A stretch of 64,000 nt of DNA from Chiridota heheva (taxonomy: Eukaryota > Echinodermata > Holothuroidea > Apodida > Chiridotidae). The notes under the pieces were generated by a model. It was not told the origin of the DNA. It ran no database searches and saw nothing but the letters and a program-made list of their open reading frames with translations. Positions within the stretch are counted from its first letter, which is position 1. The number at the start of each line of letters is the position of its first letter. The translations under genes were made by a program, and so were the position numbers. Positions 32,843 through 45,200 of this stretch are shown piece by piece. Where the stretch lies: positions 1,354,217 through 1,418,216 of the forward strand of contig JAIGNY010002230.1 of the NCBI GenBank assembly GCA_020152595.1, given 5' to 3'.

Positions 32843-34480
32843 AAACTTGTGATAAAATAGTTGTGTATTATATGCCTGAGGTGATGTGTGCATTAATTGT
32901 GAATGATTGACAGAGCATTTCTTTTAAGGAAACATACTGCTCCATGACTGGGAGCTTCTTTAAACTTACCTCATCCAAAAATGAAAACTTGCTTAAATGA
33001 AAAATTCATGGAAATCTCATGACTTGGAGACTTAACAAGCTTTCTACATACTGAAAATTATCCCACTCCAAAAATTGATTTCTTTGCAATAAGTAATCAT
33101 ACAAATAACGTTATCAAGGAGTCCCAACGTTGTGTTTTAAGGCACAAATGGATTAGGCTATGAACTAAATGTTTCAAGTTATCATGTAACCCAGTTGTTG
33201 GAAAAGTTTTAGGATTTTTGTCGTATAGCATGTTCATTATAGACAAGAAATTGAACAAAAGGATAGGCCTTGAATAGACTTTTGTGGAAATGACTGATTT
33301 GAGACTGCCAGTGACATCACAGCCATGCTCAGAGGTCTTTGTGTACTGTATCTATTTTTTATGAGATTTTAAAACCAATAAATATGCTAGTAAAGTTACT
33401 GTCCAGTGACACTGCACTTTTTGGAAAGTTCTTTCAATAAGTACAAAGTTGAATTAATGTTCAATAAAAAATTGTTCAGAAAGGGAATACGACATGATGT
33501 CACTGTTCTGAAGTAGACTCTCGACACCAGTCATTTTCAATTAAATTTGTATTATAACGAAAGATATGATTGACAAACTAACCCATTAAACTTATACATT
33601 GCGTACGATCTATCTACCAGGCACTATCAACATTTCCCAGGCACTATCAACATTTCCCAGGCACTCTGGAAACCAAAAGGCTCAATTTTCAATGTTGTCT
33701 TACTGTAGCTGTCAACAACCTGCAGTCTTTATTTCACTGCAGAACTTGGCTAACAGGATCCATGCTTTAACAAAGAAAACAAAACTGAAAGTTATTTCTG
33801 ATTTACCACCTTAATCCAACTCCCATTCATCCAAGTTTCAAAATCATATTTACAAGAAAGTACAAGGTTGTTTTCTGTAGATTGAAAGGCACTATTATGC
33901 ACTTAGATATGCATTTTACTGTTAAGAAGCTTCAAAAGTTTTTTTCTTTTAAGGTTGAGCTGATTACAAGATTACTTGATGGATTCACACTGCAAGTTCT
34001 TTTCTAATCAGGCAACTTATATAGTAATGGCTATATCATTTCTTATTAAGAAGAATGACCAATCCTAATAACAGCAAAATATTTCAAAATATCATTTTTT
34101 TTTTTTTTTTTTTTGAGTTATTTCTGATGAAATTTTTGATGCAAAATTTGTTAGGTATGAACTAGATAGCATGCTTAACCCTTAAAAGGACACAACCGAT
34201 TGGACATGCACTTTTCAAACAAATATTTTACTTTGTCAAATAGGCCCACAGCAGTGATCCTGGTATCATTTGAAAGAGCCAGATAGTGCTTTCAGAAAAT
34301 GTAAGTTTTTTATGAGGATTATCCTCAAGATTTTTTAAAAACAAAATATTAAAATAGCGAAAATGTTTCTTTAAAAGCTTACTTGCCATTCTTCCTTTTA
34401 ATTGAAAAGCCATGAAAAACTGTCAAAGTATCAAATATCCACTTCCAGTTGAATTTTGTCTGCACCAATATCTTTTTTTT
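32843..34480. other. Intergenic, one 20-bp repeat
   Basis: CAGGCACTATCAACATTTCC is present two and a half times at 33619-33668, and a T-run lies at 34098-34114. No gene was seen. Confidence 0.5.
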
Positions 34481-34725
34481 AACAGCTTTTATTTTCAAAA
34501 TGGATTTCTATTGTCAAATGGACTAATGAAGCCTTCACATAACCATTATACTCATTTGCGGTACTTAATAAACTCTGTACCAGAATAGCAAACAAAAATT
34601 TTGTTTGCTATTCTGGTACAGAGTTTATTAGGTACCAAAAAAAAAAAAAAAGGAGTATAATGGTTATGTGAGACATCATTCCAGTCCATTTTAACAAGAA
34701 ATCCATTTTGAAAATAGAAGCTGTT
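34481..34725. repeat. 245-bp near-perfect palindrome with no spacer
   Basis: AACAGCTTTTATTTTCAAAATG (34481) pairs with CATTTTGAAAATAGAAGCTGTT (ending 34725), and CTGTACCAGAATAGCAAAC pairs across the centre at AAAAATTTT (34594-34602). Arms are about 120 bp with few mismatches and a 15-base A-run on the right arm. It could be a foldback MITE; no target duplication was identified. Confidence 0.9.
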
Positions 34726-34950
34726 TTTGGCAAAAGTTGTGTAACCTTAGATGATGTTTAGCCTTTTTGAGACAAATTTTTGAACAAAATCATATCTCTG
34801 GATCGCCGTACACCTACGTACTGCGACTCCAAAATATTGTGACAAAGCTTACATCACATACTTTCAATTGAGAGCAAAAAGAGCACCTACCCCCTCTTTC
34901 TTATATGCCGATATTTAAGTTTTAAAATAAATGCACATAATTGAAACATA

Positions 34951-35035
34951 GGCAGTCTGGTGTAGTGGATAGTATATATGAGCTGGCAACGTGCACGCCC
35001 TGGTTCAAAATCCGGCCATGTGTGCGGCTTTGTTT
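34951..35035 (+). repeat. tRNA-like SINE head
   Basis: An A box TGGTGTAGTGG (34958-34968) and B box GGTTCAAAATC (35002-35012) are about 34 bp apart, as in tRNA-derived SINEs. The head GGCAGTCTGGTGTAGTGGAT has tRNA-like form, but the cloverleaf is poor, so this is not a functional tRNA. Confidence 0.6.
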
Positions 35036-35039
35036 TTCG

Positions 35040-35980
35040 CGAATAATTACAGAGGTGTGTCATTATTTTTTTGTTTATTTTCATTGTTTTTGCAGGTTTG
35101 AGAAAAAAATGTAGACTGGTCTTATTGGAAAGAAAATTGAAGAGAGAGGGCTGTGAGATAGGGAACATAAGGAAGTTTTCTTCTTGTTTTGTCACAGAAG
35201 TTCTCTAAAATTCAAAATGCTGTACAATGGTCACCTTTTAACCGATTATTTATGGCATATTTTCTTCCAATTAAGCTCAAGATGTTGCTATCAAATCTGT
35301 CTATAGATCTTCAAGACTTGCAATAATATTAAATTGGTCAATTTGCTTGTAATGGTATTAACCTTATACTACAACACTTGTCCTCCATCTTCACATACAT
35401 ATTGACCCATAGAGGGTATTCACAGTGGCGTCAGTAAGCCATTTTGACTGCGGGGGTGTAAAGTATCAGATTTACCAACGGCCTCAAAGTAGCAGCATCC
35501 CATTTGAAAGAGGAAAAAAAAGTGCCTTCTTGTTAAAAAAAGTTAATAATTAAAATCGGTATTTTTACCGACCGACTAATCTCAAATTTTACCAACAAGT
35601 CTCAAGATTTTTAGGGGAATGTGCCCCCCCCCCCCCTCCTCCTCCACACATCCCCGGTATTTATGCCCCTGTTTATTCATGACCCCTGTACACTCTTTGT
35701 GACCTCTTTGCTTCCAATTAACAAGCTACTACAATACTTTCCTTATTCAGCAAACTACAGGCCTTAGGCCTTTCAAATAAATATTAAGCTCTCTTTAAAT
35801 TTCCAGGTGCTCTGCGTAAACAATATTTCATATTTGAAAACACACATTTCAGTTACCATAACTTTAAACCAAAACATTTCATTTTAACACTGTTATGAGA
35901 AAACATGTAAAATTCATAGTTTTGTTTTAAATCCATGTTTCTTGAAATTGACACACTGGTTTTATTTGGGGCCGAGTTCT
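35040..35980. other. Intergenic, possible transposon ends
   Basis: CAGTGGCGTCAGTAAGCC at 35426 has the CAGTGGCG start seen in hAT-type elements, and a C-run of 13 lies at 35625. No second end was matched. Confidence 0.35.
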
Positions 35981-35984
35981 GTGA

Positions 35985-36965
35985 TTTGCTGCATATGTTT
36001 AAAAGAAAACCATCTGCTGCATATCTTCAAAAGAAAACCATCTGCTGCATATGTTCAAAAGAAAACCATCTGCTGCATATGTTCAAAAGAAAACCATCTG
36101 CTGCATATGTTCAAAAGAAAACCATCTGCTGCATATGTTCAAAAGAAAACCATCTGCTGCATATGTTCAAAAGATAACCATCTGCTGCATATGTTCAAAA
36201 GAAAACCATCTGCTGCATATGTTCAAAAGAAAACCATCTGCTGCATATGTTCAAAAGAAAACCATCTGCTGCATATGTTCAAAAGATAAACATCTGCTGC
36301 ATATGTTCAAAAGATAAGCATCTGCTGCATATGTTCAAAAGAAAACCATCTGCTGCATATGTTCAAAATAAAACCATCTGCTGCATATGTTCAAAAGAAA
36401 ACCATCTGCTGCATATGTTCAAAAGAAAACCATCTGCTGCATATGTTCAAAAGAAAACCATCTGCTGCATATGTTCAAAAGAAAACCATCTGCTGCATAT
36501 GTTCAAAAGAAAACCATCTGCTGCATATGTTCAAAAGAAAACCATCTGCTGCATATGTTCAAAAGATAAACATCTGCTGCATATGTTCAAAAGATAAACA
36601 TCTGCTGCATATGTTCAAAAGAAAACCATCTGCTGCATATGTTCAGAAGAAAACCATTTGCTGCATATGTTCAAAAGAAAACCATTTGCTGCATATGTTC
36701 AAAAGAAAACCATTTGCTGCATATGTTCAAAAGAAAACCATTTGCTGCATATGTTCAAAAGAAAACCATCTGCTGCATATGTTCAAAAAATGACCATCTG
36801 CTGCATATGTTCAAAAAATGACCATCTGCTGCATATGTTCAAAAAATGACCATCTGCTGCATATGTTCAAAAAATGACCATCTGCTGCATATGTTCAAAA
36901 AATGACCATCTGCTGCATATGTTCAAAAAATGACCATCTGCTGCATATGTTCAAAAGAAAACCAT
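35985..36965. repeat. 28-bp tandem repeat, about 35 copies
   Basis: The unit TCTGCTGCATATGTTCAAAA plus GAAAACCA repeats with period 28. Variants are clustered: GATAAACA/GATAAGCA near 36290-36330 and 36560-36600, TTTGCTGC at 36655-36745, and an AAATGACC block at 36785-36945. Open frames (MFKRKPSAAYVQKKTICC) arise from the repeat. There are no spacers, so it is not a CRISPR array. Confidence 0.95.
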
Positions 36966-39522
36966 TTTTCATACATGTATCAAATATTATCACTCAACAG
37001 TTTATGACAGCATGTAAATTAATCAAAATACATAACAGGATGCCACACCACAATACAAAGCTGGAGTTACGCCAATTTCCTTCCTGACAGTATTGTTTAC
37101 AGCAAATTGGAAAGTTTTGACCTACAATCTGGGACAAAACTGTTGGGACAATTCAGCGTTTCGAGATCTAAATATGCTATAGTGTTGTTTCTTTAAAATT
37201 TTTTTTTGAGAAATGTAACTCCCTACCCTCTTTTAATGTTGAATTCACTTCTTTCTTAACATCATTTCCAGAAAAAAACAGTCATAATGGCCAACATTGA
37301 ATGGGGAGGGGGAAGGGAGAAACCTAAATATAGTTGGATAGGGAGAAGGGGCACTGGCGGCGTCAATGAAATTATAAAAATGCCCTTAAAATTCTAAAAT
37401 ATTAATTACAAATGAAAGAATAGGGAATGAAGAGGCAATAGAAGAAAATGTCCAGCATTTATGATTTCTAAATGTAAAATAATTTACAATAGAAAAGTAG
37501 GTTCATGAAAAGCATAACATATTTTCACTAAGTGTCTCAACGGGTTTTGTCCAAGATAGTAGTACTAGAGAATGGTTAAGTACTAATGTTCAACACAAGG
37601 AACTTTTTCAAATGCTAGGAAGTTTACATTTTGGAAGAAAAATCAGAGAACTACAAACAAATGAGGAGAAATTTGATGAATTGATTAGAAAAGACAGATT
37701 ATTCAACAAGAATTAACAAAACGTAAAATAAGAAGTTTGCAGCAATATCCATATGGGTCAAAGGTCAGCCTAATGTTTCTGCTATGAGACAAGGTCAATC
37801 TCTCGATACTGTAACCCAAGATGATTTGTCCAACATGTTTCGCTATAAAACAACTAACTCCCTCGGGTCTGAAGATAATTTTTCTTCTCAAAATTCTTAA
37901 CATTAAGATTTTTGTTTGGTCATAGTTTGTTAAATATAGGAGCAAAGAATACGGTCTGCTCCTTTCAGCAGGATTGTAATTTCTGGGGGTGGGGAGGGGG
38001 ACTTGTACACTCTCCATTGTTTGGTGGAATAAAAAAAAAAATACATAAGAATGTGACAACACTGTCCTCCCTACTTTGTGGAGGCAAGGTATGGCCTCAT
38101 GTCCAGTAGCGGCGATTGCTTTTCAACATTGGGGACGAACCCAGACAGTAGTGTAGCCAGCCATATAGGCTTCACTTTTTTTTGTAGGGGGGGTGGGACA
38201 AAATGATATTCTTCTCCCCAACAAAATTATTAGGGAAACATGCCCTGCCTTTCAGTCAAATCTGCTTAATCTCTTCAATAATTCCAACATTTACTTACAT
38301 TTTCATTTCTCTCCATAATTTCTGACACTTTCTTGGATTCCTAATATTCTTATCTATCATGTTTAAAAAGTGTATGTACCGTATCTTAGGCACATTAGAA
38401 CAAGTATTTTAAATGAAGTGTAATGAACTTCGGGTCTTGTTAGACTTGTTTACAAGATTCTATTCGAGACAATTTTTGTCTTCCACCATCGTTCACCATC
38501 GTTCTGATCAATTGCCAAGAGGAGAGTAAACATATCAAAACAAAAGTTAGGGGGAAAATGCTCAAGATTTCTCACAAGGAAGTAAGTTGAAAGAGCTGCG
38601 AGCAATAGAAACGTGTCTTATGTTTCTTAAATGTATTCTTTGTTGGACATAAGTCAATCATACCAAAGGTTGATACAACATCTTCATGCAACCAAAGACT
38701 TACAAGGATGAAATCAAACTATAATGCAAAACAAACCAAAGGTAACGCTGTCTTTTGGATGAACTTGAAAAATAATATATCAGAAGTCAGTGAGGGAAGT
38801 ACCCGGTTTAGAGTATTTGATTCATGCAAAATTTTGTCATGTAATTCTTTGTAAATCCTTGTCACTAAAAATGATTAGAAGCCCCTTCCTGCTAGAATTT
38901 TATTGGGAGAATGGAAAATACTCCAAACTTGTTTGGTTAGAATTTGCTGCACTATTTCAGAGAATTATGATAGACATTTTAACATGTTTGACCAAAATTA
39001 ATGATAGGTTTTGCTATTATGATGGTTTGAAATAGATTTAGCTTATGTTGTCTCTTCACATACTGTACCTCTACCACAAACGGGTTACGACACATTTGTT
39101 TTGAACAAATACGGAAGTGGGAAATCCCCCTGCCCCTTCTGACTTCTTTGGTGCATCTATAATGTTGGGCATTTAAAATAAGAACAATACAAAAAAAATC
39201 CAGGAATTTAAAGAAAATTGGATTTTTGCATAAATTAACTTCAATCAACAACAGCATTTTGGCACTGTATCTATTAATCTATAACATATCTGTATAATCT
39301 CTCTCTAAATATTATAAAGCTAGTATTGGTAATCCCCTTTTTAAATCCAAAGGGTTTGGGGGTTTGATGACAAACCCACGTTTCTTGGAAGAATACAATC
39401 TTGACGGTTTCACCCTTAAACAATTATTTTCCTTTGTCCTATTTACTTAATCACTAATCTAACCCATCTTAATGCGCATTCCTGTTGGAGTAATTCTTTT
39501 CGATGATGACATCATACTGAGA
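36966..39522. other. Intergenic / 3' flank of the TRIM gene
   Basis: AT-rich with G-rich tracts at 37300-37350, 37983-38000 and 38185. CAGTAGTGTAGCCAGCC at 38148 again resembles a transposon end. No gene was recognised. Confidence 0.4.
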
Positions 39523-41565
39523 TTAAATAAGAGTGAAGCACGACACGCACCCGCTCTCTCTCCCGGTGACGTACATCTTAGTGTTGTCGTTCGTGATGCA
39601 CAACCCATCCACGTCATCATTCAGCCCGTCGCTCACAGTCGTTAGCAACTCTCCATCCTTTGTGAAAACCATGACAACCACCTTGTCTGCGTGATCAGAT
39701 GAACATGCCGTGATATAAATATTGCCAATGGTATCGGTGGTGAGGCCGCAACAATTCAACGTTTCATCCCCAAGATTTAATGGGATGGTCCTCACGATGC
39801 ACTTGGTATTCAAATTAAAGATGACGATTCTCATGTTGTCATGGTCACTGATGACGAGTTCATCCGTGCAATTGATCGTCAAATAATCAGGATCCTTCAG
39901 CTCAACCTGAAGACAGTCATCTTCTCCCAACAAACCCACTTGCCGAGCCTTATCGTCAAAAACGTGAATTTTGTCACTCCCAGATTTTGTGACATACGTG
40001 TTGCCCATGGAGTCTACTGCAATCCCTTTCGGCTGCCCTGAAATGTTTCGGTAGATGATACTTAGACGTTTGTCCTTGATGTCATACTTGAGGACTGCAT
40101 TTGCATCTGTATCGCACACAAAGAGGGATCGTTTTCGTATTGTCAGATTTCTGGAATTGATGTCAGGGAGGTATGTTTCGACCTCCTCGGATTTATGATC
40201 CAAGAGTTTATCGACTGGCATGCTGAAGATGCAGTTTCTGGCGATGTCACTGATGAACAAGTGGGTATTCCATTGCTTGATGTCGCTGGGACTCTGCCAT
40301 GGAAATTCACCGCTCATCAGATCCCTTTGGAGTTTCAAATTTGGTTTCACTAGCATTTCTCTGGAAGAATTTTTCAATGGTATGTTAAAGCATCGGATTT
40401 CCAGTCGGTACCTGCCGACGTTGGTTGGTGTAAAGTAGGCAGAGGAGTAACACCCCTTAGTGGGGCTGGAGGTGCCAATTTCTCGTTGGATGCCAGATGG
40501 GGAGCTGATGAAGACAGTGACTTGCGGCATGCACACCGGTTCAAGAACACCGTCTTCATTCTGACATTGAAGTTTAAAATGAACCATCTGATTCGTTTTG
40601 ATATTAACAGTTTCCGTAGGAAAATTGGAATACTCGGCTATCACGTCATCCACTTTTAGGGGTCTGAAAGAAACTTCTCCAGTGCCCAGTTTCTTGTAAT
40701 CTACTTCATCGTTAGGTTTGAAGTTGATAGTAGGGACCGTCTGAGGTCGATTTAACTTTATGTCCGACATGTGTAAATGCTTGATTGTTTCAAACATCTG
40801 CGTTGTCAGGTTGGTCAATGTCGACGGCTGACCGGTACTTGTGGCGCGCTCCATCTCATGAATACCCTGCAATGCCTCATGTAAACTTCCGTCCAGCATG
40901 TTCGCTCGTTCCAGATTGGTTTCCACTTCCTCCATTTTCTTATTGTAAACAGAACTAAGAGAAGTTATCAGTTTTGACTCATTTTCTTTAATTTTCTTAA
41001 TCAAACCTTGTGCATAATCTGAAATCTCCTTTTCGGCATTCTGCTTACTTTTTTCCATCAATTGTTTCATCTGGGTGTACGCCCCAACTGCTATACGAGT
41101 CTCCTCATGTTTCTGATTGAGTTCCGCGATAACATTCAACAGCCTCCCTTTAATAAATTTCCACGCTGTACCCGCGTCGTAACACGCATGCCCCGCATGA
41201 TTCCTTGTGGCACACATTTGACAAACGGGGATCAAACACGGTTCGCAAATTCTTGTCAGAAGCTCGTTGTGTTCTGCGCAACTGCTCTCTCCATCATCAT
41301 TTGCAGCAAGATTACTCAAATCTTCGCATATTTTACTGATAAGATAATTACGAGGGAGCCCGTCCACTCCCGCGGCGGGAAGAGGCTTCTCTGTATTGCA
41401 CTGCGGACAAACCAGTTTTGTTCTTACCGCCACCCATCTTTGAAGGCATAACTTACATGCTACGTGGCTGCAGGATAGGGTTCTGGGATCCTTAAAACTG
41501 TCATGGCAAATCGGACATATAAGGTTGTCAAGGATTTTTTCTAAAGTTGCTGTGGGCGATGCCAT
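39523..41565 (-). CDS. TRIM/RBCC-NHL protein, probable E3 ubiquitin ligase (TRIM2/3/56/71-like architecture)
   Basis: This is one uninterrupted 680-residue frame. Residues 17-56 form a C3HC4 RING (C17, C20, C32, H34, C37, C40, C53, C56), expected to recruit an E2 and transfer ubiquitin. Residues 96-126 form a type-2 B-box (C96, H99, C107, C110, C115, C118, H123, H126). A charged helical segment at about 150-260 fits the dimerising coiled coil. Residues 310-410 or so, with PQVTVF and YFTPTNVGRYRLEIRC, resemble a filamin/Ig repeat. From about 425 onward, repeated motifs (GIAVDSMGNTYVTKSGSDKIHVFD, CGLTTDTIGNIYIT) fit an NHL beta-propeller for protein or RNA binding. Zinc ligands look intact. All coding sequence is in one exon; just upstream of the ATG is a pyrimidine-rich acceptor ending CAG (complement of 41570-41572), so a 5' UTR intron is likely. 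Such genes are strongly expanded in several invertebrates, so I assign no orthologue. Lineage-specific copies are often linked to innate immunity, which is inference here. Confidence 0.95.
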   Translation of the reverse strand: MASPTATLEKILDNLICPICHDSFKDPRTLSCSHVACKLCLQRWVAVRTKLVCPQCNTEKPLPAAGVDGLPRNYLISKICEDLSNLAANDDGESSCAEHNELLTRICEPCLIPVCQMCATRNHAGHACYDAGTAWKFIKGRLLNVIAELNQKHEETRIAVGAYTQMKQLMEKSKQNAEKEISDYAQGLIKKIKENESKLITSLSSVYNKKMEEVETNLERANMLDGSLHEALQGIHEMERATSTGQPSTLTNLTTQMFETIKHLHMSDIKLNRPQTVPTINFKPNDEVDYKKLGTGEVSFRPLKVDDVIAEYSNFPTETVNIKTNQMVHFKLQCQNEDGVLEPVCMPQVTVFISSPSGIQREIGTSSPTKGCYSSAYFTPTNVGRYRLEIRCFNIPLKNSSREMLVKPNLKLQRDLMSGEFPWQSPSDIKQWNTHLFISDIARNCIFSMPVDKLLDHKSEEVETYLPDINSRNLTIRKRSLFVCDTDANAVLKYDIKDKRLSIIYRNISGQPKGIAVDSMGNTYVTKSGSDKIHVFDDKARQVGLLGEDDCLQVELKDPDYLTINCTDELVISDHDNMRIVIFNLNTKCIVRTIPLNLGDETLNCCGLTTDTIGNIYITACSSDHADKVVVMVFTKDGELLTTVSDGLNDDVDGLCITNDNTKMYVTGRESGCVSCFTLI

Positions 41566-41590
41566 TTTTCTGCAGGAAAAGAAACGAAAC
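41566..41590 (-). promoter_or_regulatory. Splice acceptor in 5' UTR of the TRIM-NHL gene
   Basis: Reading the minus strand, TTTCTTTTCCTGCAG is followed after four bases by the ATG. This places the start at the beginning of an exon and implies a non-coding upstream exon at higher coordinates. No promoter could be identified. Confidence 0.55.
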
Positions 41591-41869
41591 CATACAATTA
41601 ATTTTGTGTCAATTATTCTAATAAGATGCTAACATATGCAATGGTTGGATACAACATAATCTTGGAAAATATTTGAATATAAATACCTAGAGACTTGTAA
41701 GCACTTCTAGTTTGATATCGGTCAAAATCTGTTAAGAGTTTAAACCAAAATATTTCCATAACTTAAAAAATAAATTGAGTTCTTTCTTCACCACTGTTCC
41801 TTTGGTTCTCCTCTTACCAAACTAGAATGGTAAACACCATCATGGTTCCCATGCCCATGCAAATATGAA

Positions 41870-42842
41870 CCAGCCAATTATAAAAATGGCATCCCACATG
41901 GTATCCCATGTCCAACATGGCATCACATGTCCCACATGGCATCCCATGTCCCACATGACATCCCATCTCCCACATGGCATTCCACTATATCTCCCACATG
42001 GCATCCCACCCCTTGTCCCACATGACATCTCATCCCTTGTCCCACATGGCATCCCACCATATGTCCCACATTGCATCCCATCTTATGACCCACATGGCAT
42101 ACCACCCTATTTCCCACATGGATCTCATCCTATGTGCCAAATGACATCCCATCCCATGCCTTGTCCCACATGGCATTCTATCATGAATGCCATGTGAGAC
42201 ATACTGTAGTATGTCTCACATGGCATTTCACCATATGTCCCACATGGCATTCCACCATATGTCCCACATGGCATTCCACCATACATGTATGTCCTACATT
42301 GCATCCCATCCTATAACCCACATGGCATACCACCCTATGTCCCACATGGATCCCATCCCATGTGCCAAATGACATCCCATCCCATGCCTTGTCCCACATG
42401 GCATTCCACCATGAATGCCATGTGAGACATACTGTAGTATGTCTCACATGACATTTCACCATATGTCCCACATGGCATTCCACCATATGTCCCACATGGC
42501 ATTTCACCATATCTCCCACATGGCATTCCACCATATGTGCCACATGGCATTCCATCATGTCCCACATGGCATTCCACCATATGTCCCACATGGCATTCCA
42601 CCCTATGTCCCACATGGCATCAAACCCTATGTCCCACATGGCATCGAACCCTATGACCCACATGACATCCCACCTTATGTCCCACATGGATCCCATCCAT
42701 GTGCCAAATGACATCCCACCCCATGCCTTGTCCCACATGGCATTCCACCATATCTCCCACATGGCATTCCTTCATACGGTATGTCTTACATAGCATTCCA
42801 CCATATCTCCCACATGGCATTCCACCATATGTCCCACATTGA
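41870..42842. repeat. 24-bp CCCACATGGCATTCCACCATATGT array 1, with higher-order repeat of about 230 bp
   Basis: Degenerate 24-bp units fill the interval. Larger blocks (TGTGCCAAATGACATCCCAT ... CCTTGTCCCACATGGCATTC) recur at about 42135, 42363 and 42695. A hairpin TGCCATGTGAGACATAC/GTATGTCTCACATGGCA is present at 42188-42226 and 42417-42456. Frames such as MSHMAFHH are artefacts. Confidence 0.9.
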
Positions 42843-43154
42843 GTGTCTCTGAGAAACTTTCTTGTAAGGATATCTACAGAAACTAACTTTTCCTGAGGAA
42901 CTCTGAAGTAACTATTAACATTTTCTGAGGAATTCTCAAAAAAAAGTAACATTTCTGAGAAATCAGGAAAAACTGTGGACGGCCAGATGGACAAAATCTG
43001 TCATGCGAACCAATAAAATGAACCTGCAAGCGCCATTTAACATTCAAAGCGCAAACAGTATTGTTGTTTAGTGGTTCCAATGCATCTTTTCATTGTGCGT
43101 TGATTTTCAAGTTTTATACTAACTGGCATTGCATATTATGAAATATGCTAAATA
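42843..43154. other. Non-repeat spacer
   Basis: Contains TTTCTGAGGAATTCTC-type phrases repeated three times (42890-42965). No gene was seen. Confidence 0.4.
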
Positions 43155-43566
43155 ACATGATAAAAATCTGTTGCAACATTTAATTTTCAGTCCAAAACCC
43201 TCAAAGCCTACAAGGTTGAACAAAAACATCACCTAAAATCACTCATCAATAAACAAACAAAACCTTTACTGTTAAATACTATCCTATTTGTGAATTATTA
43301 CTTCAAGCCAGACACATTGACCACAGGGGGAATACTTTTGTCCTTGTGTTGAGTGTGAAAGTCAGTGCAGCTGCAGTTAAATCTGTTTACTATCAATGTC
43401 AGATTATGACCATGGAAAGTGAGGAAAAGTGTGTGGAAATCCCTGGTTTAGTTGCTAGTTGCTTGTGCTAGATTGTGGTTTCTGTTGTGAGCAATATAGA
43501 CCCAACAGATTTTAGATTTTGTCAGGGCTTAATTTGACACAAAATGTATTGTGAGGTTTAGACGTA
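43155..43566. repeat. Dispersed repeat R1, copy 3 (reverse orientation)
   Basis: The plus strand here encodes FQSKTLKAYKVEQKHHLKSL, then INKQTKPLLLNTILFVNYYF, before a frameshift at GGGGGAATAC. It abuts repeat R2 at 43567. Confidence 0.7.
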
Positions 43567-45200
43567 ATGCATATATTCATAAGCCATGCCCGCCATGCAT
43601 ATCAATAACGTGAACTTGACAACATTACAAGTATGATGCAAAGCATGCATATGGATGGTTGCACATTAATAACTGTTTGAAGAATTTTACATAATGCCCC
43701 CACCGACATCACTACCAACACAATAGGTCACATACCAGCATACGGACCATACAGTAACTCATCTGTGTAGGCCTACAACATATGATATGTTTGTGATGTG
43801 TTTACAAGTTTTTTGAAACATTTTCACATTAAGGCATGCATATTAGTGATAGAACCTGTTGTCAACATAAGCATGTACACAATAACTGTGTACTACATAC
43901 AAGATGACATGAATGCAGCTTATCATTCTTGAGATACCGTGTTTACAAGATCTTTTGCATCAAAATCATATTAGGCCCCACCCACTATGCATATTAATCA
44001 GATTTAAAATTTTAAACCATGAATACATACACAGTTAGTTAACATCGTAATTATGCTAAATATGAAACAAAATGGACATGCGGTTGTTAAAAAAATGAGC
44101 ATTTGAAGATTTTTACATTAAGCCTGCCCACTCATTAATATGCGTGACATCATCACCAAAAACAATAGGGCACATCTGTAGACTATGTACCATATGTACC
44201 ATATATGACATAAAGACAATGTGTTGTCTGGAGATTTTGTGTAGACGAGCTATATTTAGCAAAATCACATTCAGTCCCGCCCACTACACATATTAATGTG
44301 ATTCAATTTTTTTACACAATAAGCATGTGGACACTAACTAACAACATTACTATGCCAAATATGAAAGAAAATGGACAAGCGGTTGTTGAAATATGAACAT
44401 TTCTGCATTTTTACATTAAGCCTCGCCCACTGATTAATATGCATGACATCATCACCCAAATTTCTAGGGCACATCTGTGGACTACCTGTGTACCAAATAT
44501 GACATAAATCAATTGTCATTCTAAAGATTTCGTGTTTACAAGGACAAGCTTTATTTGGCAAAGCCACATTAGGCCCCACTCACTACGCATATTAATGAGA
44601 TTCAATTATTCTACACCATGAGCATGTGGACAATAGCTAACAACGTTGTTATACCAATATGAAACAAAATGGACAAGCCGTTAAAATATGAACATTTCTG
44701 CATTTTTACACTCAGTAATATGCATGACATCATTACCAAAATTGATAGGGCACATCTGCGGACCATGGGCTACCTGTGTACCACATATGACATAAATCCA
44801 ATGTGTTGTACTAGAGCCCCCCGCCCACTACATATATTAATGAGATTCAACGTTTTTATACCATGAGCATGTGGACACTAGCTAACAACATTATTATACC
44901 AAATATGAAACAAAATGGACAAACGGTTGTTGAAATATGAGCATTAAAAAAATTACATTAAGCCCCGCTCACTCATTAATATGCATAACAACATACAAAA
45001 CGATAGGGCACATCTTTGGATCATGGGCCATCTGTGTACCACATATGACATGAATCCAATGCACGCTCTTGAGATATCATGTTTACAAGGTAGACGTAAC
45101 ATACACACATACACACACACACACACCCACATACGTGGTTCACAGACTGATCGAGGACCTTGGCATCAAACTATCCATTTGAGAACTCAATGATACACAG
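43567..45200 (-). repeat. Dispersed repeat R2, reverse orientation, about 5 units
   Basis: CATTAATATGCATGACATCATCACC-type motifs lie near 44135, 44437, 44713 and 44975, spaced about 270-300 bp. Each is followed by ATAGGGCACATCTGTGGAC and a CATGTTTACAAG motif. (CA)n and GACTGATCGAGGACCTTGG at 45100-45170 match the leader of the + copy at 13250. Confidence 0.8.

Noticed and set aside
35985-36965. Possible CRISPR array because of regular 28-bp repeats
   Set aside because: Units are contiguous without spacers, no cas genes are present, and the context is eukaryotic.
35935-37087. Plus-strand MFKRKPSAAYVQKKT ORFs
   Set aside because: They are 28-bp repeat artefacts in all three frames.
37703-38062. 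Minus-strand ORF of 119 codons
   Set aside because: Composition is ordinary AT-rich intergenic sequence; no motif, no flanking splice or start context.
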